A DNA stretch of 64,000 bases from Novosphingobium sp. (GCA_017745295.1 JAGHZR010000006.1:220034-284033); one strand, 5' to 3'; positions 25,490 to 34,921 are shown, numbered from the stretch's first letter. Made by a program: numbers and translations. The notes: generated by a model from the sequence alone, not told the origin.

Positions 25490-26905
25490 ATGCCAATCCC
25501 GCGCCTGATCGGATTCGGATTTGTCCTGCTTGCATGCCTGCCCGTCGCCGCTCCGGCGCAGGCGCAGAGTTGGGCGGAAAGCTGGTTCGACAATGTCACC
25601 TATTCCTCACCGGGGAGCTTCGAGGATCAGACGCGGGGCTATCTGACCGCCGGCGGCATGTCGGGGCGCGTAGACGTCCACAACGACTATCTCATGTCGA
25701 TGAGCCTGCCCAAGGTCCGCGCAGGCTGCGGCGGCATCGACATGTTTCTGGGCGGTATGTCGTTCCTCGATCCGGAGTACCTCGTCCAGAAGCTCGAGAG
25801 CATCCTCCAGGCCGCCCCCGCCGTGGCTTTCCAGTACCTGCTCGAGACCCTCGACGAGAAGATGGGGAACATCATCAGCAAGATGGAGGCCGCGACCAAC
25901 TTCCTGAACTCGATCCAGGTCAACGATTGCCGGCTTGCCAACCGCATGGTGCAGATTGCCAAGGGCGACGACAACATGTCCGGGATCATCGAGGAAATGA
26001 CCGGATACCGCTCGGTCAAGCAGGGCTTTGCCAAGAGCTACCAGCAGAGCCGCGAGAAGATCGAAGCCAATGCCAACAATCCGACCGAGGATCTGAAGGA
26101 CGCGCTCGCCAACTGCCCTGCCGAGGTTACCGAGATCTTCCGCACCGGCTCGCTCCTCGGCCACGCTGCGTCGCGCATCGGCGCCGGTGACTGGGCAAGT
26201 GTCATGCGGGCGCGGGTCGGCGACGTCTACATGCGCTGGGACGCCAACGACAAAGTGCCGCTCTTCACCGCGATCCCGCAGTGTCCGCGCCAGGATACCG
26301 ATAGCCCGCAGGACTTCCTGACCGGGACTGTCCAGAAGCGGGCGCTCAACGTGCCGCCGACTGGCGCGGACTGCAGTCCGGACGGCGGCGGGCGCGGCGC
26401 CCTGGCGATGGCCCGCGACCGCATGGAGGCCATTGCCACGAAAGTCCGCACCCGGTCCGCATTGTCGCCCGATGAACGGCAGTTCGTTGCCAATGTGCGG
26501 ACCTTGCCGGTCTACCGCATGCTGGAATGGGGCGTTCGCCAGGGCGTCGTCGGTTCCGTGATCGCCGACACCGATGAGCTCGTCGCGCTCTCGCTCGCCT
26601 ACCAGATGCTCAACGATCTCACGCGCACGATCGATTTCGCAGTTAGTAATGCCGAGCGAGGGGCTACGGCGGCTGGCGCCGCAAACAGCACAAGCGCGAA
26701 TGTCTGCCAGACGCGCATTCTCGCCAAGGGCATCGAACAGCTGCGCGATCTGCGAGAAGAGGCGCTCCGGCAGCGCGCGCAGATGCGCCAGAGCTACATG
26801 GCCGCACTCTCGGCCGCCAACCTCTCGGCGAACTATGCGGGTCTGCTGCGCGAACGCGACCGTGATGCACGGGATGCAGCGGGCGCTGCCGCCCGCCGCG
26901 AGTAG
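25490..26905 (+). CDS. traH: Conjugal transfer protein TraH
   Basis: A 471-residue exported protein for pilus assembly and mating-pair formation. It has a signal peptide (LIGFGFVLLACLPVAAPAQAQ) and TraH features: SPGSFEDQTRGYLTAGGMSGRV, RAGCGGIDMFLGGMSFL and a coiled-coil-like C-terminus. Length is normal. Separated from the upstream tra block by the antisense AAA gene, so it may need its own promoter in the gap 25392-25489; no convincing hexamers were found there. TraG follows after 5 nt. Confidence 0.94.
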   Translation: MPIPRLIGFGFVLLACLPVAAPAQAQSWAESWFDNVTYSSPGSFEDQTRGYLTAGGMSGRVDVHNDYLMSMSLPKVRAGCGGIDMFLGGMSFLDPEYLVQKLESILQAAPAVAFQYLLETLDEKMGNIISKMEAATNFLNSIQVNDCRLANRMVQIAKGDDNMSGIIEEMTGYRSVKQGFAKSYQQSREKIEANANNPTEDLKDALANCPAEVTEIFRTGSLLGHAASRIGAGDWASVMRARVGDVYMRWDANDKVPLFTAIPQCPRQDTDSPQDFLTGTVQKRALNVPPTGADCSPDGGGRGALAMARDRMEAIATKVRTRSALSPDERQFVANVRTLPVYRMLEWGVRQGVVGSVIADTDELVALSLAYQMLNDLTRTIDFAVSNAERGATAAGAANSTSANVCQTRILAKGIEQLRDLREEALRQRAQMRQSYMAALSAANLSANYAGLLRERDRDARDAAGAAARRE

Positions 26906-26910
26906 CCGCC

Positions 26911-29900
26911 GTGCCGCGAACCATGGTCAAGCACGCCGCCGCCCTTCTCGCCCTGCTACCGACCCTGACGGTCACGCCTGCGGCGGCGATCGATGCGAGC
27001 TTCCACACTTATGACGGCTTTGCCGAGACGGTGGATTCGTTCCGCCTAGTCTCGATGATCTTCGGCGACCCCCGCTACGAAACGCTGGTCCTCATCATCG
27101 CGACAGCCGGTATCGCGCTCGGCGCGGTCATCGCCAGCGTTCGCGGCTCCGGAATGGGTCTGGTGGCCTTCGGATTTCAGATCCTGTTCGGGGTCGGCGT
27201 CTTCGTCGGCCTCATTGCCTCGACCGGAACCGTCCATGTCTATGACCGGGTGCGCAATGCCTACCAGGCTGTGGGCGGTGTGCCCAACCTGCTGGTCCTG
27301 GTCGGCGGCGCCAGCAACATGATGGAACGCGCCCTCGTCGAGACGATCGACGACAATACGCTCGATCCCAATGCCAAGCTGGAGTTCGGATCGGGTGGCC
27401 AAAGCTTCGACCTGTTCCTCAATGCCGTAAGCCCGCGCGGACCGATGACCGACACCTTCCTCGATGCAACGATCAAGGACTACGTGCGTCAGTGTTATCC
27501 TGTGGCGCGGGTCTCGCCGGCCTATGGGATCGATGACGACCAGCTGCTGCGAACCAGCACCGACCTGCCCGCCTCGTTCGCGGCGATGGCCGGCCCCGCA
27601 ACCTTCTCGACGATCTATACCGAGAGCGACAAGGGCGGGAGCACGGTCAGCTGTACGGAAGCCTGGGATCACATCGCAGCCCGGCTTTCCGATCCCGCAC
27701 TGTTCGGTGCCTATAGCACACAGGTCTGCGCGCAGACGGGCTATGACACCGCCGACGCCCAGCAGCTCGCGCGCTGCAGGCAGCAACTGGGCAATCTTGG
27801 CCAGATGATGCTCGATCGCCCGCTGACTGCCCAGGCGCTGTTCACGCATACGCTGCTGTCACAGAGCGTGGGCGACGTCCTGTTCGAAGACTCACCGGCG
27901 AGCGCCGCGCGCGCCATGGCGAACAGGGCGATCGGATCGAATGGCCTCGCCACGATGTCAGTCGCCAACGAATGGATGCCGACGATCCGGGCCGCCGTGT
28001 TCGGCATCATGCTGTTCATGATCCCCGTCGCCCTTCTCTTCGTGCTGACACCCATCAATCTCAGGGTCGCGAGCTTCGCGCTCGGCATGTTCGTCTTCGT
28101 CGCGCTCTGGGGCGTGATCGATGCCGGCATCTACCAGCTGACCCTCGGCCGGGCGATGGCGAGCCTTTCGGAATTGCGTACCAACAATCTTGCCGCCAAT
28201 GCCTGGCTATTGGCGCCCTCGGCAGCGATGAAGGCTCTGGCCATCTTCGGCACGTTTCGAACCGCCGCCGCAGGTCTTGCCGGTGCCTTCGTCTTCACCG
28301 TCTTCCGCTTCAGCGGGAACGTCTTCTCCGCCTTCACTTCGGGCTCGCTGGGCATTGCCGGTCAGGGGGCGGCCGCAGCGGCCCCGATGGCCACTGCGGA
28401 AGGACAGGCTTCCGCGCTCGAAGCCCAGGCCTCGGCGCTTGGAACCGGCGCGCGGCGCGGCGCTGCCTCCAGCTTCGGCGATTTCGGCGAGCGAACGACG
28501 TTCCAGAACAACCGCACCTTCGGTGAGGCGGGTCATGTGCTCGGCGAAAGCCCGGGCGCACGCGGCTCGACCGCTTTTGCACTCGGCGGGATCGAGGGCG
28601 CGCGCCAACTGGGCAGCCTCAGCCCTGCCCTCGCCGGCAGGAACCTTGCCGATCCAGCCACCGCGCGGGCGGTCGAAGCCAATGCTGCAACCGGAGCCAT
28701 TCACCAGTTCGCCGAAAAGGACGCCTTGCGCGCGATCGGCACCGGCTACTTTGGGGAAGGGAAGGCCGGCGAGCAGGCGTTTGCCGGCTTTTCCCAGAAC
28801 CTCGTGCAGTGGCGCGCTTTCGGCGATCAGCGCGCCTACGGCATGATGATGCAGGCCGCGACCCGGCATTTCGAGCGAAACGGTTATTCCCCGCAGGACG
28901 CGCAGCTCAAAGCCACCGGCGTCATCGCCGAGGCTCATGCTGATCCGACGTTCGCCAAGCTCATCGCCAATGCCTACGATCAGCATCAGATGCTCGCCAA
29001 CGATCTTACGGGCGCGCAGATCCAGGTCGGCGCCATGGAGGGCCGCCGCGATCACGCTGGCAATCGCATCGCCGAGACTGAGCGCGGCAATGTCGCGACC
29101 GAGCAGGCATGGCGCACCGGATCGAACCATGGCCAGCGCCAGGCCGCCGGCATGCTCGGCCTTAGCGTGACGGAAACGGCACGCCGGATCGGTTTCATCA
29201 ATGCGCTGTCCGGCGAAGCCCGCAGCACTGCCATCACCCAGCTGGGCCATTCGACCGGACGTAGTGAAGCCCAGGTACTGCGCGCTCTCGAGACCTACAA
29301 CGCCGCGGTGCAGGTCGGGACCGCTGACGGGGCAAGCGCAGAAGCAGCGCGCGAAGGCACCAGCGTTTACGGCCGCACCCGCGAGGCCTCAGGTTACGAC
29401 TTTGCGGAACGCGCTGGCAAACTGGATGCGCAGCGCGAAGTCGGCCACGACGGCACCCGTAGCTCAGCGCGCATCGGCGAACAGCGCCGCCAGGCCGACA
29501 ACGAAGGCTTTGCCCAGGGCGCCCATGCCGCAAACGCATCCGTGCGCGAGGCAGCGCGGCTGGACAGCTTCATCACCGCGCTCAGCCAGACCGTTGGAAA
29601 CCGGGTGGACATGGATGAAGGGGGGGCAGCCGGTATCGCCGACAGGGCCCGAAATCGCCGTCTGACGAACATCGTCGAGAACGAGCGCCTGTCCCGCATG
29701 CAAGGCCTGCTCGCGGCGAACGGCATCCGCCTCACCAAGCGGCAAATCGCCATGGACCAGAACGGCGATTTCAGCATGAATCTGACACCCAGAACCGCCG
29801 CCGCATTTCGAGACGCCGGCCTGATCAACGAAAGCCAGTTCGGTGCCATCACCAAAGGAGGAACGGCGCGGCTCAGCCTCGCCGACAACGATATGCTCGT

Positions 29901-30672
29901 TTCCAGCGCCACGAGCTTCGCGCAGTCTGCCCGCTCAGACACCAGCACTCGCTTCGAGGCAGGTAAGCAGGCAGGCCCAGACACAATCGAGCACTTCATG
30001 GGCGGCGGCACAGAGGGCAAGGAAATGCTCGCCAACTGGCTGCGCGGCGGCTTCGAAATGGACCGCAAGGGCGAATGGCGCCTCAAGCCGCAGGTTGCCG
30101 ATACCTTGCAGCGCGATCTACAGGCTGTGATGGTGCAGACGGGATGGCAAAGATCATTGACCCGTGCTGCGGACAAGGGAAACACCCTCTCCACCTCCTG
30201 GGGACTTAATGTTGGAGGGAGTGCTTCGAGCCACGAGAGTAGCAGCATCAACAGCAATGAGGAACGCAGCGCCAATAGTCGAGCGTCCCGGCGATCCTCC
30301 AGCGGCCGGTCCGGGGTTCAACTTGGTATGGACAGCCGCGAAAGTGTCGGCACCGCCGTAACAGCTTCCGGAACACTCGACATCGTCAACTACGATGTCC
30401 GTACTGCCATCGCTGCGGCTGAACGCGCTGCTGCCACAAGCGATAATCCAACCGCGGTGTTCAGCGACGTCTTATCTGAGCAAGTTTTGGGAAGCTCTGG
30501 GCTAAGGAACCGCTACCTTGGAAATGCCGCATCCGGAAGGTCGGTATTCGACCCGACATCTCTTGCGGCTAGCTTCGAACAACATTCGATCCTTGAGACC
30601 GGCAGACTCTCAACCGACATGGTCCGCGGCATCGGTGACGATGATCCGTCATACCGGCGGCGAAAGGATTAG
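26911..30672 (+). CDS. traG: Mating-pair stabilisation protein TraG
   Basis: A 1253-residue inner-membrane protein. The N-terminal third has several membrane spans (ETLVLIIATAGIALGAVIAS, GIMLFMIPVALLFVLT, GMFVFVALWGVIDAG) as in F TraG, which is involved in pilus assembly. The long hydrophilic C-terminal two thirds is polar, Ala/Gly-rich and repetitive, corresponding to the mating-stabilisation and entry-exclusion part. Start: GTG 26911 or ATG 26923; neither has a strong ribosome site. It is the last tra gene in the window; its stop overlaps the convergent neighbour by 4 nt. Confidence 0.9.
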   Translation: MPRTMVKHAAALLALLPTLTVTPAAAIDASFHTYDGFAETVDSFRLVSMIFGDPRYETLVLIIATAGIALGAVIASVRGSGMGLVAFGFQILFGVGVFVGLIASTGTVHVYDRVRNAYQAVGGVPNLLVLVGGASNMMERALVETIDDNTLDPNAKLEFGSGGQSFDLFLNAVSPRGPMTDTFLDATIKDYVRQCYPVARVSPAYGIDDDQLLRTSTDLPASFAAMAGPATFSTIYTESDKGGSTVSCTEAWDHIAARLSDPALFGAYSTQVCAQTGYDTADAQQLARCRQQLGNLGQMMLDRPLTAQALFTHTLLSQSVGDVLFEDSPASAARAMANRAIGSNGLATMSVANEWMPTIRAAVFGIMLFMIPVALLFVLTPINLRVASFALGMFVFVALWGVIDAGIYQLTLGRAMASLSELRTNNLAANAWLLAPSAAMKALAIFGTFRTAAAGLAGAFVFTVFRFSGNVFSAFTSGSLGIAGQGAAAAAPMATAEGQASALEAQASALGTGARRGAASSFGDFGERTTFQNNRTFGEAGHVLGESPGARGSTAFALGGIEGARQLGSLSPALAGRNLADPATARAVEANAATGAIHQFAEKDALRAIGTGYFGEGKAGEQAFAGFSQNLVQWRAFGDQRAYGMMMQAATRHFERNGYSPQDAQLKATGVIAEAHADPTFAKLIANAYDQHQMLANDLTGAQIQVGAMEGRRDHAGNRIAETERGNVATEQAWRTGSNHGQRQAAGMLGLSVTETARRIGFINALSGEARSTAITQLGHSTGRSEAQVLRALETYNAAVQVGTADGASAEAAREGTSVYGRTREASGYDFAERAGKLDAQREVGHDGTRSSARIGEQRRQADNEGFAQGAHAANASVREAARLDSFITALSQTVGNRVDMDEGGAAGIADRARNRRLTNIVENERLSRMQGLLAANGIRLTKRQIAMDQNGDFSMNLTPRTAAAFRDAGLINESQFGAITKGGTARLSLADNDMLVSSATSFAQSARSDTSTRFEAGKQAGPDTIEHFMGGGTEGKEMLANWLRGGFEMDRKGEWRLKPQVADTLQRDLQAVMVQTGWQRSLTRAADKGNTLSTSWGLNVGGSASSHESSSINSNEERSANSRASRRSSSGRSGVQLGMDSRESVGTAVTASGTLDIVNYDVRTAIAAAERAAATSDNPTAVFSDVLSEQVLGSSGLRNRYLGNAASGRSVFDPTSLAASFEQHSILETGRLSTDMVRGIGDDDPSYRRRKD

Positions 30673-31769
30673 GGCTGTGCTCTATCTGCGTGATCTTTAA
30701 TTATCTGATCACGCCGACGATGACCAATCCAGTCTCGACCGGACGCGGGATCGGTTTCGTCCATGTACCTGGGAACCCGGCCATCTCGCCAGTTTTGGAG
30801 ATCGAACTCGTCGGTAGCCTCAGGCTCCTCATCAGCGGAACCCGAGCTGGATGGCCCCCAAGCCATGGAGTCCAGTGCCCGGTATAGTGCGTACGCAAGC
30901 GCGGCCATGATACTGTACTGAGCCACCATGAACAGCTTCATGGCGATGTCGTCCAAATCATTTCCAAAGATCAAGGCGGCTCCAAACACCCCAAACGCTC
31001 CGATGACGAGCCAGCGCCTCGGGATCGCTGCCGAAACACCTTTATTTGGGTGCGGTGAAGTAATCTGCATCCCGGCGAGGTTAGAGCTTCCACCAGTTGT
31101 TTGTGATGGCGCAGCGCTGGGATGCAACGAAGCTGCTGTCACTTGCGCGTGGTTTCCAACGGGTTCCTGCCCGCCCGGAGCCGCTCCAGAACCGTTGGAG
31201 CTCTGCGCGTCCGTTGCTCCGGTAGGAATGTCAGGACGAAACCGCTCAAGCTCGGCGCAGATGACACCTGGAACCTGATATCCATAGGCGAAAAGGTTAA
31301 GGCCATAGTTCGCTGCAACGGATTGCAGTTCACGTTCGAGCCGGTTCACGGGATGGTCGTAGCCCATTGGTGCCTCTCCGTCGAAGCCGCGTTCCTCCGC
31401 ATAGACTGTTGCCTGGTGAGCGAGTTCGGCGCACCGGTTTCTGACCCATTTCTCGAGATTTTCAGGTTCAATCCAGGTCTCCATCCGTAACGGAAATCGA
31501 GATTTGAACTCGTTGAAAGTCTCAAGTGCTTCATCCGGAAATTCGAGCTCGCCTTCGCGGACGTCGAGGATGACCTCATCCCGCAGCGTCACGAAGACAC
31601 GAGGAACGTCCAGGCCGTACTCAACGACAAGCTGCAAAGCTTCTCGCAGGGATTTAGCAAATAGACCAGGGTGATACGTTCCATCCTGATGCTCGAAATA
31701 TATTCGGACCGTCTGCGGCAAATCGATTTCGCCCGACCAAACGCCCGGCGTACGTATCCGTTCGTGCAT
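30669..31769 (-). CDS. Hypothetical membrane protein
   Basis: An unrecognised 366-residue protein. Residues 1-180 look soluble and acidic (DLPQTVRIYFEHQDG..., VTLRDEVILDVREGELEFPD). A low-complexity Ser/Pro/Gly linker follows. Two hydrophobic helices lie near residues 250-300 (RRWLVIGAFGVFGAALIFG and FMVAQYSIMAALAYALY), then a polar tail. The ATG at 31769 is preceded by a plausible promoter at 31812-31839. Convergent with traG and overlapping it by 4 nt. Function unknown; it might belong to the accessory cargo of the conjugative element. Confidence 0.7.
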   Translation of the reverse strand: MHERIRTPGVWSGEIDLPQTVRIYFEHQDGTYHPGLFAKSLREALQLVVEYGLDVPRVFVTLRDEVILDVREGELEFPDEALETFNEFKSRFPLRMETWIEPENLEKWVRNRCAELAHQATVYAEERGFDGEAPMGYDHPVNRLERELQSVAANYGLNLFAYGYQVPGVICAELERFRPDIPTGATDAQSSNGSGAAPGGQEPVGNHAQVTAASLHPSAAPSQTTGGSSNLAGMQITSPHPNKGVSAAIPRRWLVIGAFGVFGAALIFGNDLDDIAMKLFMVAQYSIMAALAYALYRALDSMAWGPSSSGSADEEPEATDEFDLQNWRDGRVPRYMDETDPASGRDWIGHRRRDQIIKDHADRAQP

Positions 31770-31811
31770 GAGCGTACTCCTGCTCGGTAGATCCCCGATC
31801 GAACGAAGGGA

Positions 31812-31839
31812 ATACTACCGCACTTTCACAATCTGACAA
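31812..31839 (-). promoter_or_regulatory. Predicted promoter of the leftward unknown membrane protein
   Basis: On the minus strand TTGTCA (31834-31839) and TAGTAT (31812-31817), 16-bp spacer, about 43 bp upstream of the ATG at 31769. Confidence 0.45.
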
Positions 31840-31857
31840 CACTCCCCCCTTCCCTTT

Positions 31858-31872
31858 GTTCGCAAATTGTTC
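31858..31872. promoter_or_regulatory. LexA box, alphaproteobacterial type (GTTC-N7-GTTC)
   Basis: The sequence GTTCGCAAATTGTTC matches the GTTC-N7-GTTC direct repeat bound by alphaproteobacterial LexA. It lies in the divergent intergenic region, 19 bp upstream of the -35 for the leftward gene and 166 bp upstream of the MNT-HEPN gene. Its second half overlaps a TTGTTC that could be a rightward -35. Either neighbour could be SOS-controlled. Chance occurrence of eight fixed bases cannot be excluded. Confidence 0.55.
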
Positions 31873-32037
31873 TTTCTGGGAGCGAAAACGCATGATACAT
31901 TGGCGATATATGCAGGACCTTTCTTCACCCGAACGCCGCTACCCAGTGCGGCCGACATTTTTGTCAGGCGGGCCTTGCACATGCCTGACGGGCAAGTCAT
32001 GCCTGCTCACCTGATCCTTGAGTTTGAAACCTAAACA

Positions 32038-32952
32038 ATGAAGACAAGCCTCGAACACCTTCCAGCCAGGAAGCAGCGCGAATTGGAGCGCCTTGTCCGC
32101 GTCATCTTCGAGGAATTCAACGACGCGCATGGTGCACCGACCGGCCAGCGCAAGATGGGCAGAATCCTGAAGATTGTTCTTTATGGGTCATTTGCGCGCG
32201 GAAATTGGGTCAACGAGCCAACCACCGGCAAAGGTTACCAATCAGATTTCGACATTCTGGTAATCGTCAATCAGCCCGAACTGACCGACTGGGTAGATTA
32301 TTGGGAAAAGGCTGCAGAGCGACTTGATCGTGAGCGGGAAATATCCGGTTACATCAATACACCAACCAACCTGATCGTTCATACACTGCAAGAAGTGAAT
32401 GACGGGCTTGCGCATGGTCGCTACTTCTTTCTCGACATCGCTCGGGACGGGATCGCGATATATGAATCGGACGAGACGGATCTCGCGAGGCCACAGCCAA
32501 AGGATCCTGCCAGCGCCCTCAGGATGGCTGAAGATTACTTCGAAGAAAGTTTCCCTGCAGCGATTAGACGCTTCAAGGGAGCCAAGTTTCACATGACGGA
32601 AGGCCATCTAAAGGAGGCGGCCTACGACCTCCATCAAACTGCAGAAGGCCTTTACCAGTGCGTCTTGCTGGTCTGCACATTTTACACCCCTCGATCCCAT
32701 AACATCAATTTCCTCCGCAATCAGGCTGAAAAACTATCAGGCCAACTAGTCGACGCATGGCCGCGAACAGTCAAACACGATCGTCGGTTGTTCGAAAAAC
32801 TCAAAGATTCGTACGTCAAGGGCCGTTATTCGAAGCATTTCACTATCAACAACGAAGAACTTGAATGGCTGGCTGGTCGCATCGAGGAATTGGGGCAAGC
32901 GGTGCACAAAGTTTGCGCGGAGAAGCTCGCCGAGCTTCGCTCCAATCTATAA
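32038..32952 (+). CDS. MNT nucleotidyltransferase-HEPN fusion protein
   Basis: A 304-residue fusion. The N-terminal minimal nucleotidyltransferase has GSFARGNW (residues 50-57) and the metal-binding SDFDIL (Asp70 and Asp72). The C-terminal half is an all-helical HEPN domain (LKEAAYDLHQTAEGLYQCVLLV) ending with GRYSKHF (Arg263 and His267), close to but shorter than the usual R-x4-6-H RNase motif. Family knowledge: separate MNT and HEPN proteins form toxin-antitoxin pairs in which MNT AMPylates HEPN; fused forms occur in defence and accessory regions. Whether this one is a toxin, a self-regulated toxin or an enzyme is not decidable here. It has no obvious ribosome site. Confidence 0.85.
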   Translation: MKTSLEHLPARKQRELERLVRVIFEEFNDAHGAPTGQRKMGRILKIVLYGSFARGNWVNEPTTGKGYQSDFDILVIVNQPELTDWVDYWEKAAERLDREREISGYINTPTNLIVHTLQEVNDGLAHGRYFFLDIARDGIAIYESDETDLARPQPKDPASALRMAEDYFEESFPAAIRRFKGAKFHMTEGHLKEAAYDLHQTAEGLYQCVLLVCTFYTPRSHNINFLRNQAEKLSGQLVDAWPRTVKHDRRLFEKLKDSYVKGRYSKHFTINNEELEWLAGRIEELGQAVHKVCAEKLAELRSNL

Positions 32953-32989
32953 GTTACAGCACAAAATACAACAAGCAGGAGTCCATTTA

Positions 32990-33265
32990 ATGAACAATGC
33001 AGAACTCGCCGACAAGCTTGCCGCTGAAACCGGTGTAACCAAGGCCGACGCGAAGAAGGCTGTCGACATCGTTTTTGCATCGATCGCTGATGCGGCCGCT
33101 GCTGGCGAGGAAATTTCCTTGAACGGCTTCGGCAAGTTTAAGGTGAAGGACAGCCCTGCTCGCGAAGGCCGCAATCCCTCGACCGGCGAAACGATCCAGA
33201 TCGCGGCTTCCAAGAAGCTCACTTTTGCCCCGGCGAAGGCGATCAAAGACAAGCTGAACGGCTGA
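32990..33265 (+). CDS. hupB: HU-family DNA-binding protein
   Basis: A 91-residue nucleoid protein. ATG 32990 is preceded by CAGGAG. The HU fold is complete: ELADKLAAETGVTKADAKKAVD, LNGFGKFKVKDSPAREGRNPSTGE and FAPAKAIKDKLNG at the C-terminus. It could be a chromosomal HU or an element-encoded one; it lies 37 nt after the MNT-HEPN gene and may be co-transcribed with it, though HU genes usually have their own promoter. A hairpin follows. Confidence 0.95.
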   Translation: MNNAELADKLAAETGVTKADAKKAVDIVFASIADAAAAGEEISLNGFGKFKVKDSPAREGRNPSTGETIQIAASKKLTFAPAKAIKDKLNG

Positions 33266-33268
33266 TAC

Positions 33269-33305
33269 GAATGGTGCCGCTTGCTTCAAGCTAGCGGCGC
33301 CATTC
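33269..33305 (+). terminator. Terminator-like hairpin after HU gene
   Basis: 13-bp arms (33269-33281 and 33293-33305, one G-U type mismatch), 11-nt loop, beginning 4 nt after the HU stop. No strong T-run follows. Confidence 0.6.
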
Positions 33306-33364
33306 CCAATCCGCCGACGATCAGCTTTGCTTGATTGAACGCCAACATTGGCTAAGCGGTACGT

Positions 33365-33595
33365 ATGACGGCATCCGACCTCGAACACCTGCTTATCACC
33401 CGCCTTCTCCGGGAAAAAGGCGGGAAGTCGCAAACATGGCGGCGGGCGCTTGGCAAGATCATCGTGCACGACACGAAGACACATGCCCACTGCAATTGGG
33501 ACGTCCGGCTGGGCGGCACCGATGCGCAGCGCGCCGCGATAGAGCGGATACTCGACGATGTGCGCCTGGAATATTCGATCGTGGCAGCCGATTGA
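33365..33595 (+). CDS. Small hypothetical protein
   Basis: A 76-residue hydrophilic protein (MTASDLEHLLITRLLREKGG...) with a basic middle (SQTWRRALGKIIVHDTKTHAHCNWDVRLGG) and an acidic end. No ribosome site is evident. It has no recognised domain. It lies between HU and a dispersed repeat. It reads like a real protein (heptad-like C-terminal helix), but evidence is limited. Confidence 0.45.
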   Translation: MTASDLEHLLITRLLREKGGKSQTWRRALGKIIVHDTKTHAHCNWDVRLGGTDAQRAAIERILDDVRLEYSIVAAD

Positions 33596-33615
33596 ATAGC
33601 CGATAGGACGGAGTC

Positions 33616-33775
33616 GCCGACAAAGCGGCCATAGAGCGCATGATTTCCATACTTTGATAGCTGCCCTAGAGTCACTCAGTTAGGCGCGAACCTGAACGAT
33701 TTGGTGGGGACTTAACTGCCGTTCCAGCCAAAGGTCCTGAGAGGCCATTTTCGGCGATTCCGGACGTTTACTTTG
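33616..33775. repeat. Diverged dispersed repeat, copy A
   Basis: A noncoding block collinear with 45370-45523. Shared words include GCCGAC at the start, TAGAGCGC, TAGCTGCC and GAACCTGAACGA exactly 72 nt from the start in both copies, then a CGGACGTT word near the end. By eye about two thirds to three quarters of aligned bases agree. Origin unknown. Confidence 0.55.
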
Positions 33776-33784
33776 GGGGGAGGC

Positions 33785-34921
33785 TCATTGATGGACGATG
33801 ACGCGGTTTCGGCCTTGTTGTTTGGCAGCGTAAAGAACGCAATCAGCTCTCTCGATGGCGTGATCGATGGCCATCCGGTCTCTTGATGCCATAGATACAC
33901 CGAAACTTGCCGTGAAACTCTGATCGATTCCGTTCGACACCCATCGCTCGGTGGCGAAGGTTGATCGAGCCCGATCCGCCGTTGCCGCGGCTTCTTGGAG
34001 GGTCATTCCCGAGATCAGGATCATGAATTCCTCGCCTCCAACACGAGCAACGCAATCTTTTGACCCGACAGCGGTTGTGAGTACCGTCGCAAAGCGTTTT
34101 ATTACCGCGTCACCAAAGGAATGGCCGAAGCGGTCGTTGATCGTTTTGAAATGATCGATGTCAGCCAGGATGACAACTGTAGGCCCGGTATGGAAGCGCT
34201 TTGCCTGACGAGATTCCAGGAGCGCGTTCAGACCCCGACGGTTTAGCAAGTTGGTCATCGGATCGGTGTGCGCCTCGATGCGGTGCCGCTCGATCGCATC
34301 CTCTGCAGCCACGAGCATGACGCAAAATGTCAGAACGATGCTGCCGATCACGCCGGTATACTGGATCATGTTTCCCCAAGGCGATGTACGCCATGCCCCC
34401 ACTGCGTGGCCTACTGGCGATGCAGCGAGGAAAGTCGCGCATTGGCCGGTCAAGAGGAATGCCAGGAGTAAGAACAGAGCGGCCAGGATCCGATCAGGCC
34501 TCGACTTTGCGGAACGCGCGAATGGCCATGCGGACGCCCAAAGGACAACAGCACAGCAAGCCTCAACGGACAGCGTTTCAAGGCGAACACTCTTGAAACC
34601 TACCAGCGACACCGTCACGGCGACCGCCGAGAAAACCATTACGGACGTTTCGAAGAGCAAGCTGCCTTGAATATCAAGGCGTCGCCTTAGCGCTCTGCAT
34701 GCCAACAAGATGCTCAGCAGAATTAGACTGTCCTCAAGGACTTGCTTGTAAGGCGTGAAGCGCTCTGTTTCTATCAGCATAATGCTGAAACCCATCGAAA
34801 GCGACAGCAGAGCATAGCCCCACCGCTCAGTGGCGAACCCCAATAATCTGATTGCCGCAAACGCCATGCCGCAAAGCAGGATGGTGATTGGGACTATCCA
34901 ATTCAGGATGGTAACAGGCAT
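33785..34921 (-). CDS. Diguanylate cyclase with N-terminal membrane sensor region
   Basis: A 378-residue protein (start ATG 34921, just before the first membrane helix; the frame is open to 35089 but that 56-residue extension looks non-native). Six or so membrane helices fill residues 1-200. A GGDEF domain follows with the signature GGEEF at residues 295-299, plus DIDHFKTINDRFGHSFGD, so it should make cyclic di-GMP. The inhibitory I-site, normally RxxD five residues before the signature, reads GSKD, so product inhibition may be weak. Monocistronic, leftward. Confidence 0.88.
   Translation of the reverse strand: MPVTILNWIVPITILLCGMAFAAIRLLGFATERWGYALLSLSMGFSIMLIETERFTPYKQVLEDSLILLSILLACRALRRRLDIQGSLLFETSVMVFSAVAVTVSLVGFKSVRLETLSVEACCAVVLWASAWPFARSAKSRPDRILAALFLLLAFLLTGQCATFLAASPVGHAVGAWRTSPWGNMIQYTGVIGSIVLTFCVMLVAAEDAIERHRIEAHTDPMTNLLNRRGLNALLESRQAKRFHTGPTVVILADIDHFKTINDRFGHSFGDAVIKRFATVLTTAVGSKDCVARVGGEEFMILISGMTLQEAAATADRARSTFATERWVSNGIDQSFTASFGVSMASRDRMAIDHAIERADCVLYAAKQQGRNRVIVHQ

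Noticed and set aside
8010..30672. Origin of transfer, relaxase or coupling protein within the tra region
   Set aside because: None of the products has relaxase or TraD-type motifs, and no oriT-like structure could be identified; these must lie outside the window.
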